From contig NZ_JACVWU010000024.1 in assembly GCF_014596915.1 (NCBI RefSeq), positions 1 through 64,000 of the forward strand: a DNA stretch of 64,000 nucleotides, in the 5' to 3' direction. The notes beneath the pieces are model-generated. The model was not told the origin of the DNA, made no database searches, and saw nothing but the letters and a program-made list of their open reading frames with translations. Positions 33,262 through 42,285 of the stretch are shown here, piece by piece. This DNA comes from Streptomyces sp. TRM68416. GTDB lineage: Bacteria > Actinomycetota > Actinomycetes > Streptomycetales > Streptomycetaceae. The first letter of the stretch is position 1; every line of letters begins with the position of its first letter. A program made the translations under genes and the position numbers.

Positions 33262-34692
33262 ATGCGCCGTTCGAAAATCGTCTGTACTCTCGGCCCCGCG
33301 GTCGACTCCCACGAACAGCTCGTGTCGCTGATCGAGGCCGGCATGAACGTGGCCCGCTTCAACTTCAGCCACGGCACGCACGAAGAGCACCAGGGGCGGT
33401 ACGACCGCGTCCGTGCCGCCGCCGAGGAGACCGGCCGCGCCATCGGCGTCCTCGCCGACCTCCAGGGCCCCAAGATCCGTCTGGAGACCTTCGCCGAGGG
33501 TCCCGTGGAGCTGGAACGCGGTGACGAGTTCGTCATCACCACCGAGGACGTCCCGGGCGACAAGCACATCTGCGGCACCACCTACAAGGGCCTGCCCGGC
33601 GACGTCTCCCGCGGCGACCAGATCCTGATCAACGACGGCAACGTCGAGCTGAAGGTCCTGGACGTCGAGGGCCCCCGGGTCCGGACGATCGTCATCGAGG
33701 GCGGTGTCGTCTCCGACCACAAGGGCATCAACCTGCCCGGCGCGGCGGTGAACGTGCCGGCGCTGTCCGAGAAGGACGTCGAGGACCTGCGGTTCGCGCT
33801 GCGCATGGGCTGCGACCTGGTCGCCCTGTCCTTCGTCCGGGACGCGGGTGACGTCCAGGACGTGCACAAGGTCATGGACGAGGTCGGCCGCCGCGTCCCG
33901 GTCATCGCCAAGGTGGAGAAGCCGCAGGCGGTGAACAACATGGAGGACGTCGTGATGGCGTTCGACGGTGTGATGGTCGCGCGCGGCGACCTGGCCGTCG
34001 AGTACCCCCTCGAAAAGGTCCCCATGGTGCAGAAGCGGCTCATCGAGCTGTGCCGCCGCAACGCCAAGCCGGTGATCGTGGCGACCCAGATGATGGAGTC
34101 GATGATCACCAACTCCCGTCCGACCCGCGCCGAGGCCTCCGACGTGGCCAACGCGATCCTGGACGGGGCCGACGCGGTGATGCTGTCGGCGGAGTCCTCC
34201 GTCGGCGCGTACCCGATCGAGACCGTCAAGACGATGTCGAAGATCGTCCAGGCGGCCGAGCAGGAGCTGCTCTCCAAGGGCCTGCAGCCCCTCGTCCCGG
34301 GCAAGAAGCCGCGCACGCAGGGCGGTTCGGTCGCCCGCGCGGCCTGCGAGATCGCCGACTTCCTCGGCGGCAAGGGCCTGATCGCCTTCACCAAGTCCGG
34401 TGACACCGCCCGCCGGCTGTGCCGCTACCGCGCCGCCCAGCCGATCCTCGCCTTCACCACCGACGAGGGCACCCGCAACCAGCTGGCGCTCAGCTGGGGC
34501 GTGGAGTCGCACATCGTGCCGTTCGTGAACAGCACGGACGAGATGGTCGACCTGGTGGACCAGGAAGTCCTCAAGCTCAACCGCTTCAACGAGGGCGACG
34601 TCCTCATCATCACGGCCGGCTCGCCCCCCGGCGTCCCCGGCACCACCAACATGGTGCGCGTCCACCACCTCGGCGGCGGCGACACCGACTGA
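33262..34692 (+). CDS. pyk: pyruvate kinase
   Basis: 476 aa. MRRSKIVCTLGPAVDS, NFSHGTHEEH, the active-site Lys/Glu segment VPVIAKVEKPQAVNN, MVARGDLAVEYP, ATQMMESMI and the C-terminal allosteric domain (LIAFTKSGDTARRLCRYR, DVLIITAGSPPGVPGTTNMV). It makes pyruvate and ATP from phosphoenolpyruvate and ADP. This is one of the usual two Streptomyces pyk paralogues. Confidence 0.97.
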   Translation: MRRSKIVCTLGPAVDSHEQLVSLIEAGMNVARFNFSHGTHEEHQGRYDRVRAAAEETGRAIGVLADLQGPKIRLETFAEGPVELERGDEFVITTEDVPGDKHICGTTYKGLPGDVSRGDQILINDGNVELKVLDVEGPRVRTIVIEGGVVSDHKGINLPGAAVNVPALSEKDVEDLRFALRMGCDLVALSFVRDAGDVQDVHKVMDEVGRRVPVIAKVEKPQAVNNMEDVVMAFDGVMVARGDLAVEYPLEKVPMVQKRLIELCRRNAKPVIVATQMMESMITNSRPTRAEASDVANAILDGADAVMLSAESSVGAYPIETVKTMSKIVQAAEQELLSKGLQPLVPGKKPRTQGGSVARAACEIADFLGGKGLIAFTKSGDTARRLCRYRAAQPILAFTTDEGTRNQLALSWGVESHIVPFVNSTDEMVDLVDQEVLKLNRFNEGDVLIITAGSPPGVPGTTNMVRVHHLGGGDTD

Positions 34693-34719
34693 CGCCCCCG
34701 CAAAGGGACTTGTACGGCA

Positions 34720-34756
34720 CTGAGGGCGCCCCCCGGTATCCAGGGGGCGCCCTCAG
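34720..34756. terminator. pyk terminator
   Basis: Perfect 14-bp stem CTGAGGGCGCCCCC / GGGGGCGCCCTCAG with a 9-base loop, 28 bases after the pyk stop and before a convergent gene. Confidence 0.88.
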
Positions 34757-34791
34757 CCTTGTGCGGCTCCCGAACGGGCTTGTGCGGCCGC

Positions 34792-36117
34792 TCAGTCGGT
34801 CACGAACTGATGCAGGCCGGGCACGTGCAGGGTGCCGCCGAACTGGCCGGCCTGCACGACCTTCACCTTGGTGAAGTAGATGATCGGGATGTCCAGCGGC
34901 GGCGGGTGCTTCGGGTCGAAGGTCACCGGGATCAGCCCCAGCAGGTTGCCGGAGATGCTCTCGGTGTACATCACCGTCTCGCCGTCGCGGATCGTCGACG
35001 TCGAGCCCGAGGCCGCCTGCACGTGGTAGGTCTTGCCGGCCTGCGGGTCCCGCACCGTCTGGTGCAGGTCGCCGATGTCGGTGCCGTCGTGGATGACGTA
35101 CTTCAGGACGTCCTTGGTGGTGCCGTTGGCGGTCCTGACCTTGACGATGCCCTCGTACTTGGCGCCCTTGAGCAGCAGCGAGCTGGCGTTCAGCTGCCAC
35201 GGGTCGTCGGGCAGCGGCACGGTGTTGTCGACGCCGCCCCTCTCGTCCGTGGCGACCGGGCAGTCCTCGGGGTCGAGGGTGGCGCTCGCCGACGGGCTGG
35301 GCGTGGCGGTGGCCTCGTCGGCCGCCTCGGAGGCCTCCTCCTGGACCGCCTCGGTGGTGTCCTCGGCCGTCTCGGCGGTGTCCTTCACCGTGTCCTCGAC
35401 CGTGCCGGTGACCTTGCCGGGAACGTTGCCGGTGGTCTCCTGTACGGGGTCGGACGTGTCCTTCTCGTCCGCGGCGGGCGTCTCGGACGCCGACGGGGTG
35501 GGCGACGGCGCCGGGCTCGCGCTCGACGTGTCCTCCTCGCCCGGCCTGAAGATGCCGGTGATGGCGTCGCCGATCTGCTCCAGCACGTTGCCGTCCTCGC
35601 TCTCCGAGGCCGACGGGGCCGGGGCCGGCGTCGTGGGCTCGGAGGGCGCGGAGTTGCTCTCCTTGCTCGGCGAGGCGGACGGCGTGGGCGTGGGCGTCGG
35701 TGCCGACTCCGGCTCGGCGGTCTCGTCGTCGGAACCTGAATCCGGCGAAGAGGAACCGTCGTTCGAAGTGGCCGAGGGCGTCGGCGTGGGCTCCGCCGTC
35801 TCGTCCGTGCCGGGGTCCTCGCTCTGGCTCGCGGACGGCGACGGGGAGGCGGACTCGTCCTCCAGGGCGGCCACGCACTCCTTGTACTCGTCGGCCGTCA
35901 GGCTCCGGGAGGAGGGCTGGTCCTCCGCGTTGGCGAGCGTCGGGGTGAACCCCATTCCCATGAGGACCGCGGTCGGCATCGCCGCCAGGGCTATCGCCTT
36001 GCCGGCCGGCACGTGGAACCTGGTGAACAGCGGCTTCTTGGGTGCCGCATGGCGCGGCCCGGTTCTCGCACGGGACGTGTCCACGTCAGTCCCGTGGGTC
36101 ACCTCGTCAGCCGGCAC
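34792..36117 (-). CDS. secreted Ser/Pro/Glu-rich protein
   Basis: 441 aa. After a basic N-terminus a hydrophobic segment (AIALAAMPTAVLMGMGFTPTLANA) ends in a signal-peptidase-like ANA-ED site. Residues ~80-270 are low-complexity SPSPSAS/ETAEPTPTP sequence, likely a flexible wall-spanning stalk. The C-terminal ~150 residues are folded (LLLKGAKYEGIVKVRTANG, PVTFDPKHPPPLDIPIIYFT). Not recognised. Its start overlaps the upstream DUF6114 gene by 11 bases, and DUF6230 is just beyond, so the three probably make one surface assembly. Confidence 0.75.
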   Translation of the reverse strand: MPADEVTHGTDVDTSRARTGPRHAAPKKPLFTRFHVPAGKAIALAAMPTAVLMGMGFTPTLANAEDQPSSRSLTADEYKECVAALEDESASPSPSASQSEDPGTDETAEPTPTPSATSNDGSSSPDSGSDDETAEPESAPTPTPTPSASPSKESNSAPSEPTTPAPAPSASESEDGNVLEQIGDAITGIFRPGEEDTSSASPAPSPTPSASETPAADEKDTSDPVQETTGNVPGKVTGTVEDTVKDTAETAEDTTEAVQEEASEAADEATATPSPSASATLDPEDCPVATDERGGVDNTVPLPDDPWQLNASSLLLKGAKYEGIVKVRTANGTTKDVLKYVIHDGTDIGDLHQTVRDPQAGKTYHVQAASGSTSTIRDGETVMYTESISGNLLGLIPVTFDPKHPPPLDIPIIYFTKVKVVQAGQFGGTLHVPGLHQFVTD

Positions 36118-36742
36118 TGTGCCTCCCGTTCGCCCCGTTCACCGGGCTCGTTCCTGACAGATCTTTGGGCTCGTCCACGCCGTCCCGCGGAGCGGGGATC
36201 CCGCCCTCGGGCGCGTCGCTCTTCTCGAAGGGCGCGTCGCTCTTCTCGAAGGTGGTGACCGGCGCCGCCGGCACCACGCCCTCGGGAGCGTCGCCCTCGC
36301 CGGCCGTGCCCCCCTGGACCGGCTGAGGCTGCGGCGGCGCACCGGGTGCCCACGCGACGGCCATCGCGCCGCCGACGAGGGCGAACAGGAAGCCGATCAG
36401 GAAGCCGCCGATGTTGGAGACGGGGATGGACACCAGCGCCAGCAGGATCGCCGCGACACCCGCGAAGGTGCGCACGTGCTTCTGGAACCAGAGGCTGACA
36501 CCGAGTACGACGAGCAGCACGCCGATGATCAGGGATCCGGCACCCGCGGTGGTGGCCATGGCCAGTGTCAGGTGACCGATCTGGAGGTTCGCGTACGGGA
36601 AGTAGGCGATCGGGAGTCCGCCGAGCATGACGAACAGACCGGCCCAGAACGGCCTCTCGCCCCGCCAGGCGCGGAACCTCCGCCTGACGACCCGCAGGTA
36701 GTGCTCGTCGCGGCCGGGTACGGCAGGAGTCTCGGCGCTCAT
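36107..36742 (-). CDS. DUF6114 membrane protein
   Basis: 211 aa. The N-terminal 120 residues hold about four membrane helices (PFWAGLFVMLGGLPIAYFPY, GAGSLIIGVLLVVLGVSLWF, FAGVAAILLALVSIPVSNIGG, FLIGFLFALVGGAMAVAW), followed by a polar tail with the short repeat FEKSDAP twice. DUF6114 genes usually sit beside DUF6230 genes in Streptomyces. Function unknown. Confidence 0.85.
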   Translation of the reverse strand: MSAETPAVPGRDEHYLRVVRRRFRAWRGERPFWAGLFVMLGGLPIAYFPYANLQIGHLTLAMATTAGAGSLIIGVLLVVLGVSLWFQKHVRTFAGVAAILLALVSIPVSNIGGFLIGFLFALVGGAMAVAWAPGAPPQPQPVQGGTAGEGDAPEGVVPAAPVTTFEKSDAPFEKSDAPEGGIPAPRDGVDEPKDLSGTSPVNGANGRHSAG

Positions 36743-36826
36743 GGAAAACAGCTCCCTGTCACGGCGTTGCTGTGGTGGTGAATTGTGGTGCTGGTGGCGG
36801 ACGCGTGCAGAGGCGTCCGGAGGGTG

Positions 36827-36863
36827 TGACGGGCGGGGGCGCCCACGGCACCCCCGCCCGTCA
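36827..36863. terminator. hairpin after DUF6230 gene
   Basis: TGACGGGCGGGGG / CCCCCGCCCGTCA, 13-bp stem, 11-base loop, directly downstream of the minus-strand DUF6230 stop and upstream of DUF6114. It probably makes DUF6230 mRNA more abundant than the distal genes. Confidence 0.72.
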
Positions 36864-36871
36864 GCGAGTGC

Positions 36872-37510
36872 TTAGTAGCACTCCTTGACACCCGTCGACA
36901 GCTTCATCGACAGACCGCTGAGCTTGAAGGTTCCGGCGGTGGTCGCCCACGCCGTCTGCTTCACGTCCTTCAGCACGACCGAGTCGGCCTGCTGAGCGAA
37001 CCCGAACGGGTTGGACTGCTCCGAGCCGCCCTTCATGCCCGGACCCTTGCTGGCGTCCTTGGCGGCCACACCGATGTCGATGCCCTTGAACGTCGCGTCG
37101 GCCTCGAGGTCGGCCACGTCGATGTACAGGTTCTCGGCCTCGACCGGCTTCTTCGGGTCCTCGCCGGCCCGCAGGATCAGGCTGACGCTGCCGAGCAGCG
37201 GGATGTCAGGGGTGACAACCGACTGGCACAGGCTGTTGATGGTCGCGGACTTGAAGGCCGAGACCGCGACGGGGTGAACCGTCTTCTTGCCGCTGAGCGT
37301 GTAGCCCTCGTCAAGGGCGCCGTACTGGGCGAAGCCCTTGCCGTCGAGCTGCTTGGTCGTCACCTTGAACGACTGGCCCGACACGCTGAACGACGCGGCG
37401 AGAGCACCCTGCGCAAGGGCGACACCTATCGCTGCCGTCGCGGCCACACTGGGCACCATGACGACGGCGAACCGCTTCCATCTGGTCCCGCCACGCACCT
37501 GGGACTCCAT
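36872..37510 (-). CDS. DUF6230 secreted protein
   Basis: 212 aa from ATG 37510 with AAGGAGG five bases upstream. A single N-terminal hydrophobic segment (FAVVMVPSVAATAAIGVALAQGALAASF) serves as signal or anchor. The rest is a beta-rich fold (FSVSGQSFKVTTKQLDGKGF, LYIDVADLEADATFKGIDIGV) ending in KECY, and two Cys in the body could form a disulfide. Sometimes annotated as cholesterol esterase without evidence. Confidence 0.85.
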   Translation of the reverse strand: MESQVRGGTRWKRFAVVMVPSVAATAAIGVALAQGALAASFSVSGQSFKVTTKQLDGKGFAQYGALDEGYTLSGKKTVHPVAVSAFKSATINSLCQSVVTPDIPLLGSVSLILRAGEDPKKPVEAENLYIDVADLEADATFKGIDIGVAAKDASKGPGMKGGSEQSNPFGFAQQADSVVLKDVKQTAWATTAGTFKLSGLSMKLSTGVKECY

Positions 37511-37893
37511 ATTTCCTCCTTCTCGGACGTACATCTCCTGACCCTGACTGCCCCTGTCGAACATGACGGCTCAGCCGGGCAGGGATGGGAGAAGTGCTAC
37601 GTCCTCGGGAAGGAGAGCGCCTGAGCTCGGCGGCGCGAACCGCGCCCGAATCACCGGCGATCACCCCCGAGCGACAACCACTGGTCGCGCCTGACACGCA
37701 TCACGCACAACCTTGCTGGACAGGCTTCACCGGGTGGGCGAAGACCCCCCTGTCCTAGAACCGGCGCCACTGCCGCCGGCTCTGCCCGGTGGGGACCCTT
37801 GTCTCCCGTCGCCCGACCGGCTGTCGGGTGGTACGGGAATGGACCGAGCGTCGCCGATCGTGGTGCATTCTCGCCGCCCGCACAAGGGGGTTC

Positions 37894-38037
37894 GTTACTC
37901 GCTAGTAACGGCCGGATAACCGAACAACGACCCGTGGGTCTCGGACGGGTACACAGGGTGGCGCCCAGCGGGGGGACAAACGAGGGAATGGCCGGACAGA
38001 ATCCGACAGAACAACGCCCTCGACTTACTTGCAGTAA
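37894..38037. promoter_or_regulatory. paired TTACTnnnAGTAA palindromes
   Basis: Two palindromes with the same TTACT/AGTAA arms, 131 bases apart, upstream of DUF6230. This arm pattern is typical of TetR-family operators for lipid/acyl-CoA regulators in actinobacteria; the binding protein is unknown. Confidence 0.4.
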
Positions 38038-38040
38038 CAG

Positions 38041-38076
38041 CGGCCGCGATTGCCAAGATTTGGCAAAGCGCGGCCG
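38041..38076. other. compound hairpin downstream of the thioredoxin gene
   Basis: Inner TTGCCAA-GAT-TTGGCAA (38050-38066) flanked by CGGCCGCG and CGCGGCCG arms. It could be a terminator for the minus-strand thioredoxin-TPR gene about 90 bases away, or an operator. Confidence 0.45.
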
Positions 38077-38162
38077 CACTGGCACTCCAGCGCCCGCTTT
38101 TTCACTCGGGCAACACGCGTCCGGACGTTTAGCGACTGGTCAGAACGGGGCTCGCGGCCCGG

Positions 38163-39143
38163 TCAGAACAGGGCGCGCGCAAGAGCCCTGCGCGCCGCCG
38201 CGACCCGCGGGTCCTCGGGGCCGACCACCTCGAACAGCTCCAGCAGCCGCAGCCGTACGGCATCGCGGTCGTCGCCCGCCGTGCGCTGCACCGTCTCGAT
38301 GAGCCGCCCGAAGGCGTCCTCGACATGACCGCCCACCAGATCCAGGTCGGCGGCCGTGATCTGCGCCTGCACGTCGGCCGGCTTCTCGGCCGCGTCCTTG
38401 CGCACCTGCTGCGGGTCGAGCCCCTGCACCCGCTGGAGCAACTCGGCCTGGGCGAGGCCCAGTTTGGCCTCGGTGTTGCCCGGGTCGTCACTCAGGACGT
38501 TCTTGTACGCCTGTACGGCACCGCCGAAGTCACCGGCGTCCAGCGCCCGTACGGCGGCCTCCAGCAGCGCGTCGTACGGCCCGGCCGGCGCCGCGGGAGC
38601 CGTCTGGTCGGCACCGGGGTCGGCCTCCGGGTCGACGGAGAGGCCGGTCAGCCCGAAGCGCTGCTCGGCCACGGCCACCAACTGGTCCAGGGTCTCGCGG
38701 ATCTGCGCCTCGCCGGCGGCACCCTGGAAGAGCGGCAGGGCCTGGCCCGCCACGACGGCGAAGACGGCCGGGATGCCCTGCACCCCGAACTGCTGCATCA
38801 GCATCTGGTTGGCGTCGACGTCGATCTTGGCAAGGACGAAGCGGCCGTTGTACTCGACGGCGAGCCGCTCCAGGACGGGGCTCAACTGCTTGCAGGGCTG
38901 GCACCACTCGGCCCAGAAGTCGATGACGACCGGGACCTCGGTGGACCGCTGAAGTACGTCCCTCTCAAAACCGGCCTCGTCGACATCGATGACGAGATCC
39001 GCGGGCGAGACCGCCCCTCCCCCGCCCCCGCCCTGCCGGGCCGCTTCGGCGCGCGCCTGCTCCGCCTTCGCCTTGGCCTCCTGGGCCGCCTTCACCGCGG
39101 CGAGGTCGACGACTCCGCTCATGGACATGTTCCGTGGCTGCAT
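38163..39143 (-). CDS. thioredoxin-like TPR protein (YbbN/CnoX-like)
   Basis: 326 aa from ATG 39143, with GGAGG eight bases upstream. An N-terminal Ala/Lys/Glu-rich helix and Gly run precede the thioredoxin fold (residues ~55-160) with active site WCQPCKQ instead of the common WCGPC, and cis-Pro in GIPAVFAV. The C-terminal part is TPR-like (LDAGDFGGAVQAYKNVLSDDPGNTEA). YbbN-type proteins act as redox-linked co-chaperones passing clients to GroEL and DnaK. Confidence 0.92.
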   Translation of the reverse strand: MQPRNMSMSGVVDLAAVKAAQEAKAKAEQARAEAARQGGGGGGAVSPADLVIDVDEAGFERDVLQRSTEVPVVIDFWAEWCQPCKQLSPVLERLAVEYNGRFVLAKIDVDANQMLMQQFGVQGIPAVFAVVAGQALPLFQGAAGEAQIRETLDQLVAVAEQRFGLTGLSVDPEADPGADQTAPAAPAGPYDALLEAAVRALDAGDFGGAVQAYKNVLSDDPGNTEAKLGLAQAELLQRVQGLDPQQVRKDAAEKPADVQAQITAADLDLVGGHVEDAFGRLIETVQRTAGDDRDAVRLRLLELFEVVGPEDPRVAAARRALARALF

Positions 39144-39338
39144 GCGTCTATCCTCCCCCGTTCTCGCGCACGAGTGAAAAGCGATTGCCGTTCTGCGTCG
39201 GTCTGCGTCGGGTCCCCACCCCACGCCAGTGGTTTCGCTACGAGTCGTAGCGTAATGGCACCGCGTGTCTCCGGTACACCGGGGTGCGGTGATCTGCCTC
39301 ACGGAGTCAGGGCGGCGGCCGGTGGTTATCGTCAGGGA

Positions 39339-39974
39339 ATGCAGAGCCGCACCCCCGCCCCACGCGCCACAGGACGCCCCCGCAGCGCAGCCGCGGACGC
39401 CGCGATCCTGGCGGCGACGCGGGAGGCGCTGGTGGAGCTGGGCTGGTCCAAACTCACCCTGGGGGACGTGGCGGCGCGGGCGGGGGTTGCGAAGACGACG
39501 ATCTACCGCCGCTGGACCGGCAAGAACGAGCTGGTCGTCGACGCGGTGGCCGAACTCTTCGACGAGCTCACGCTCCCCGACCGCGGGACGCTGGCCGCGG
39601 ACATCGAGGGCGTGGTGCTCCAGTTCGCGGCGATCCTCGCCCGGCCCGAGGCGAAGAGCGGCCTGATGGCGGTGGTCGCGGAGTCGACGCGCGACGACGC
39701 CCTGCGCGAGCGCATCCGCACGTCGATCGTCGACCGTCAGAAGCGGCTGGTGCTGGAGGGGAGGTCTCGCGCCCAGGGCCGCGGAGAGCTGCCGCCCGAG
39801 TCCGACCCGTCCGAGGCCGCCCGCACCGTCGACCTCATCTTCGACGTCGTCGCCGGCGCGGTGGTCCACCGCACGCTGGTCAGCGCGGAACCGGCGAACG
39901 AGGAGTGGGTACGCACCTTCACACGGGTACTGGTGGCGGGCTTGGCGGCGGCTGCGGCCGCGTCCGCGGGGTGA
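39339..39974 (+). CDS. TetR family transcriptional regulator
   Basis: 211 aa. HTH: ILAATREALVELGWSKLTLGDVAARAGVAKTTIYRRW. The C-terminal domain (TLAADIEGVVLQFAAILA) is the TetR_C type found in many streptomycete repressors. TATCGT ends six bases before ATG 39339, suggesting a leaderless mRNA. Divergent from the thioredoxin gene with 195 bases between; target unknown. Confidence 0.9.
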   Translation: MQSRTPAPRATGRPRSAAADAAILAATREALVELGWSKLTLGDVAARAGVAKTTIYRRWTGKNELVVDAVAELFDELTLPDRGTLAADIEGVVLQFAAILARPEAKSGLMAVVAESTRDDALRERIRTSIVDRQKRLVLEGRSRAQGRGELPPESDPSEAARTVDLIFDVVAGAVVHRTLVSAEPANEEWVRTFTRVLVAGLAAAAAASAG

Positions 39975-40116
39975 GGTGCGTCGCGGTCCGCGGGCGCGGG
40001 CCGCTCATCCTGCGGGCATGCGTGCCGCCTGGGGCGGCACGGGTGGGCGCAGGCGGCAACCCGTTGGCGCCGGGCTGCGCGTCCCACCCCCACGCCCGCC
40101 CCGGCCGACGGTTCGC

Positions 40117-41817
40117 TCAGAAGCCCGCCGGCTCCGTGTAGACGCCCCACTCGTCCCGGAGGACCCCGCAGATCTCGCCCAGCGTCGCCTCCGCCCGCAC
40201 CGCGTTCAGCATGGGCTCGATCATGTTGGAACCGTCACGGGCGGCGGCGATCATCGCGTCCAGGGTCGATCGCACCGCGGCCTCGTCCCGGCCGGACTTC
40301 CGGTCGCCCAGGACGCGCACCTGCTCCCGCTCCACCTCGTGGCTGACCCGCAGGATCTCCAGATCCCCGGTGACGGACCCGTGGTGGACGTTCACCCCGA
40401 CGACCCGCTTGTCGCCCTTCTCCAGCGCCTGCTGGTACCGGAACGCGGACTCGGCGATCTCGCCGGTGAACCACCCGTCCTCGATGCCGCGCAGGATGCC
40501 GGAGGTGATCGGACCGATGGGGTGGCGCCCGTCCGGGTGCGCCCGCAGCCCCCGCTCCTTGATCTGGTCGAAGATCTTCTCGGCGTCGGCCTCGATCCGG
40601 TCGGTCAGCTGCTCGACGTACCACGCACCGCCCAGCGGGTCGGCGACATTGGCGACGCCGGTCTCCTCCATGAGGACCTGCTGGGTGCGCAGCGCGATCT
40701 CCGCGGCCTGCTCGCTGGGCAGCGCGAGGGTCTCGTCCAGGGCGTTGGTGTGCAGGGAGTTGGTGCCGCCGAGGACCGCCGCGAGCGCCTCCACGGCCGT
40801 ACGCACCACGTTGTTGTACGGCTGCTGCGCGGTCAGCGAGACACCGGCCGTCTGGGTGTGGAAGCGGAGCCACTGCGCCTTGTCGGTCTTCGCGCCGTAG
40901 ACGTCGCGCATCCAGCGGGCCCAGATCCGGCGCGCCGCGCGGAACTTGGCGATCTCCTCGAAGAAGTCGAGGTGCGCGTCGAAGAAGAAGGACAGGCCGG
41001 GGGCGAAGACGTCCACGTCCAGGCCGCGCGAGAGGCCCAGTTCGACGTAGCCGAAGCCGTCCGCCAGCGTGTACGCCAGTTCCTGCGCGGCCGTCGCCCC
41101 GGCCTCGCGGATGTGGTAGCCGGATACGGACAGCGGCTTGTACGCGGGGATGCCGGCCGCGCAGTACTCCATGAGGTCGCCGATGAGGCGGAGGTGCGGC
41201 TCGGGCTGGAAGAGCCACTCCTTCTGGGCGATGTACTCCTTGAAGATGTCCGTCTGGAGCGTGCCGTTGAGGACGGCGGGGTCCACGCCCTGCCGTTCGG
41301 CCGCGACCAGGTACATGCAGAAGACGGGGACCGCCGGTCCGCTGATCGTCATCGAGGTGGTGACGTCGCCCAGCGGAATGTCCTTGAACAGGACCTCCAT
41401 GTCGGCCGCCGAGTCGATGGCCACGCCGCAGTGGCCGACCTCGCCGAGCGAGCGGGGGTCGTCGGAGTCGCGACCCATGAGGGTCGGCATGTCGAAGGCG
41501 ACGGACAGGCCCCCGCCGCCGTTGGCGAGGATCATCTTGTAGCGCTCGTTGGTCTGCTCGGCGTTGCCGAACCCGGCGAACTGCCGGATGGTCCACGTCC
41601 GCCCGCGGTAGCCGGTCGGGTACAGCCCGCGCGTGAAGGGGTACTCCCCGGGCCAGCCGATCCGCTCGAAGCCGTCATAGGTGTCCCCCGGCCGGGGACC
41701 GTACACCGGCTCCACGGGGTCCCCGGAGAGCGTGGTGAAGTCAGCGTCGCGCTTGCGCGCGGCGTCGTACCGGGCCTGCCAGCGACGGCGGCCTTCCTCG
41801 ATGGCGTCAGCGTCCAT
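40117..41817 (-). CDS. icmA: isobutyryl-CoA mutase large subunit
   Basis: 566 aa from ATG 41817. This is the TIM-barrel half of a B12-dependent acyl-CoA mutase. Counting from this start, Phe80 (TIRQFAGF) and Gln198 (YIAQKE) fall exactly at the two positions that separate isobutyryl-CoA mutase (Phe, Gln) from methylmalonyl-CoA mutase (Tyr, Arg). It interconverts isobutyryl- and n-butyryl-CoA together with a separate small B12-binding subunit, which is not in the window. It links valine and fatty-acid catabolism to polyketide precursors. The promoter carries twin operators. Confidence 0.95.
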   Translation of the reverse strand: MDADAIEEGRRRWQARYDAARKRDADFTTLSGDPVEPVYGPRPGDTYDGFERIGWPGEYPFTRGLYPTGYRGRTWTIRQFAGFGNAEQTNERYKMILANGGGGLSVAFDMPTLMGRDSDDPRSLGEVGHCGVAIDSAADMEVLFKDIPLGDVTTSMTISGPAVPVFCMYLVAAERQGVDPAVLNGTLQTDIFKEYIAQKEWLFQPEPHLRLIGDLMEYCAAGIPAYKPLSVSGYHIREAGATAAQELAYTLADGFGYVELGLSRGLDVDVFAPGLSFFFDAHLDFFEEIAKFRAARRIWARWMRDVYGAKTDKAQWLRFHTQTAGVSLTAQQPYNNVVRTAVEALAAVLGGTNSLHTNALDETLALPSEQAAEIALRTQQVLMEETGVANVADPLGGAWYVEQLTDRIEADAEKIFDQIKERGLRAHPDGRHPIGPITSGILRGIEDGWFTGEIAESAFRYQQALEKGDKRVVGVNVHHGSVTGDLEILRVSHEVEREQVRVLGDRKSGRDEAAVRSTLDAMIAAARDGSNMIEPMLNAVRAEATLGEICGVLRDEWGVYTEPAGF

Positions 41818-41828
41818 ACCCTCAAATT

Positions 41829-41889
41829 TACTTGGACGTCCTAGTAAATGTCGATGGTTCACGAGCGTTAACTTGGACGTCCTAGTAAT
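41829..41889. promoter_or_regulatory. twin operator TTACTTGGACGTCCTAGTAA upstream of icmA
   Basis: ACTTGGACGTCCTAGTAA occurs twice 41 bases apart (about four helical turns). Each copy is a near-perfect palindrome around GGACGTCC. The first lies only ~12 bases from the icmA ATG, so binding would block initiation. A TetR-type short-chain acyl-CoA regulator is the likely ligand; identity unproven. Confidence 0.75.
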
Positions 41890-41934
41890 TCTGCAGCAAG
41901 AACCGCCGCACGATCGAGTCGTACGGCGGTCCGG

Positions 41935-42267
41935 TCAGGCCTTGGCGACGGCCGGGGCCCGGTCGCCGATCAGGGGTTCGACCTCGCGGGTCACCTTGCG
42001 CTCCACGAAGAAGGCGGCGAAGGGGATCGTCCCGGAGAGCAGCAGCCACAGCAGCTTGCCGAACGACCACTTGGCCTTGGAGCCGAGGTCGAAGGCGAAG
42101 ATCAGATAGATGATGTAGAGGAAGCCGTGGACCTGGGAGACGGCGAAGGTGACGTCCTCGCCCGTGTCGAAGCCGTACTTGAACACCATGCTCACGCAGA
42201 GGACCAGCAACATGACGGCGGTGACGTAGGCCATGACCCGGTAGCGGGTCAGCACGCTTTTTCGCAT
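41935..42267 (-). CDS. DUF3817 membrane protein
   Basis: 110 aa from ATG 42267, with TACGCT (minus strand) ending seven bases upstream, a leaderless arrangement. Three membrane helices: VMAYVTAVMLLVLCVSMVF, QVHGFLYIIYLIFAFDL, LLWLLLSGTIPFAAFFVERKV. The motif HGxLYxIYLxxAFDL is the DUF3817 core. A second DUF3817 gene lies at 50.95-51.3 kb. Function unknown. Confidence 0.9.
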   Translation of the reverse strand: MRKSVLTRYRVMAYVTAVMLLVLCVSMVFKYGFDTGEDVTFAVSQVHGFLYIIYLIFAFDLGSKAKWSFGKLLWLLLSGTIPFAAFFVERKVTREVEPLIGDRAPAVAKA

Positions 42268-42285
42268 GCCCACGAGCGTAACCGC

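Larger units (their letters stand above)
37511..38162. other. 650-base non-coding region with several palindromes
   Basis: No gene supported. It contains the DUF6230 promoter on the minus strand and, further right, GTTACT-CGCT-AGTAAC (37894-37909), TTACT-TGC-AGTAA (38025-38037) and a compound palindrome at 38041-38076. The last part borders the 3' end of the thioredoxin gene. Confidence 0.6.
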
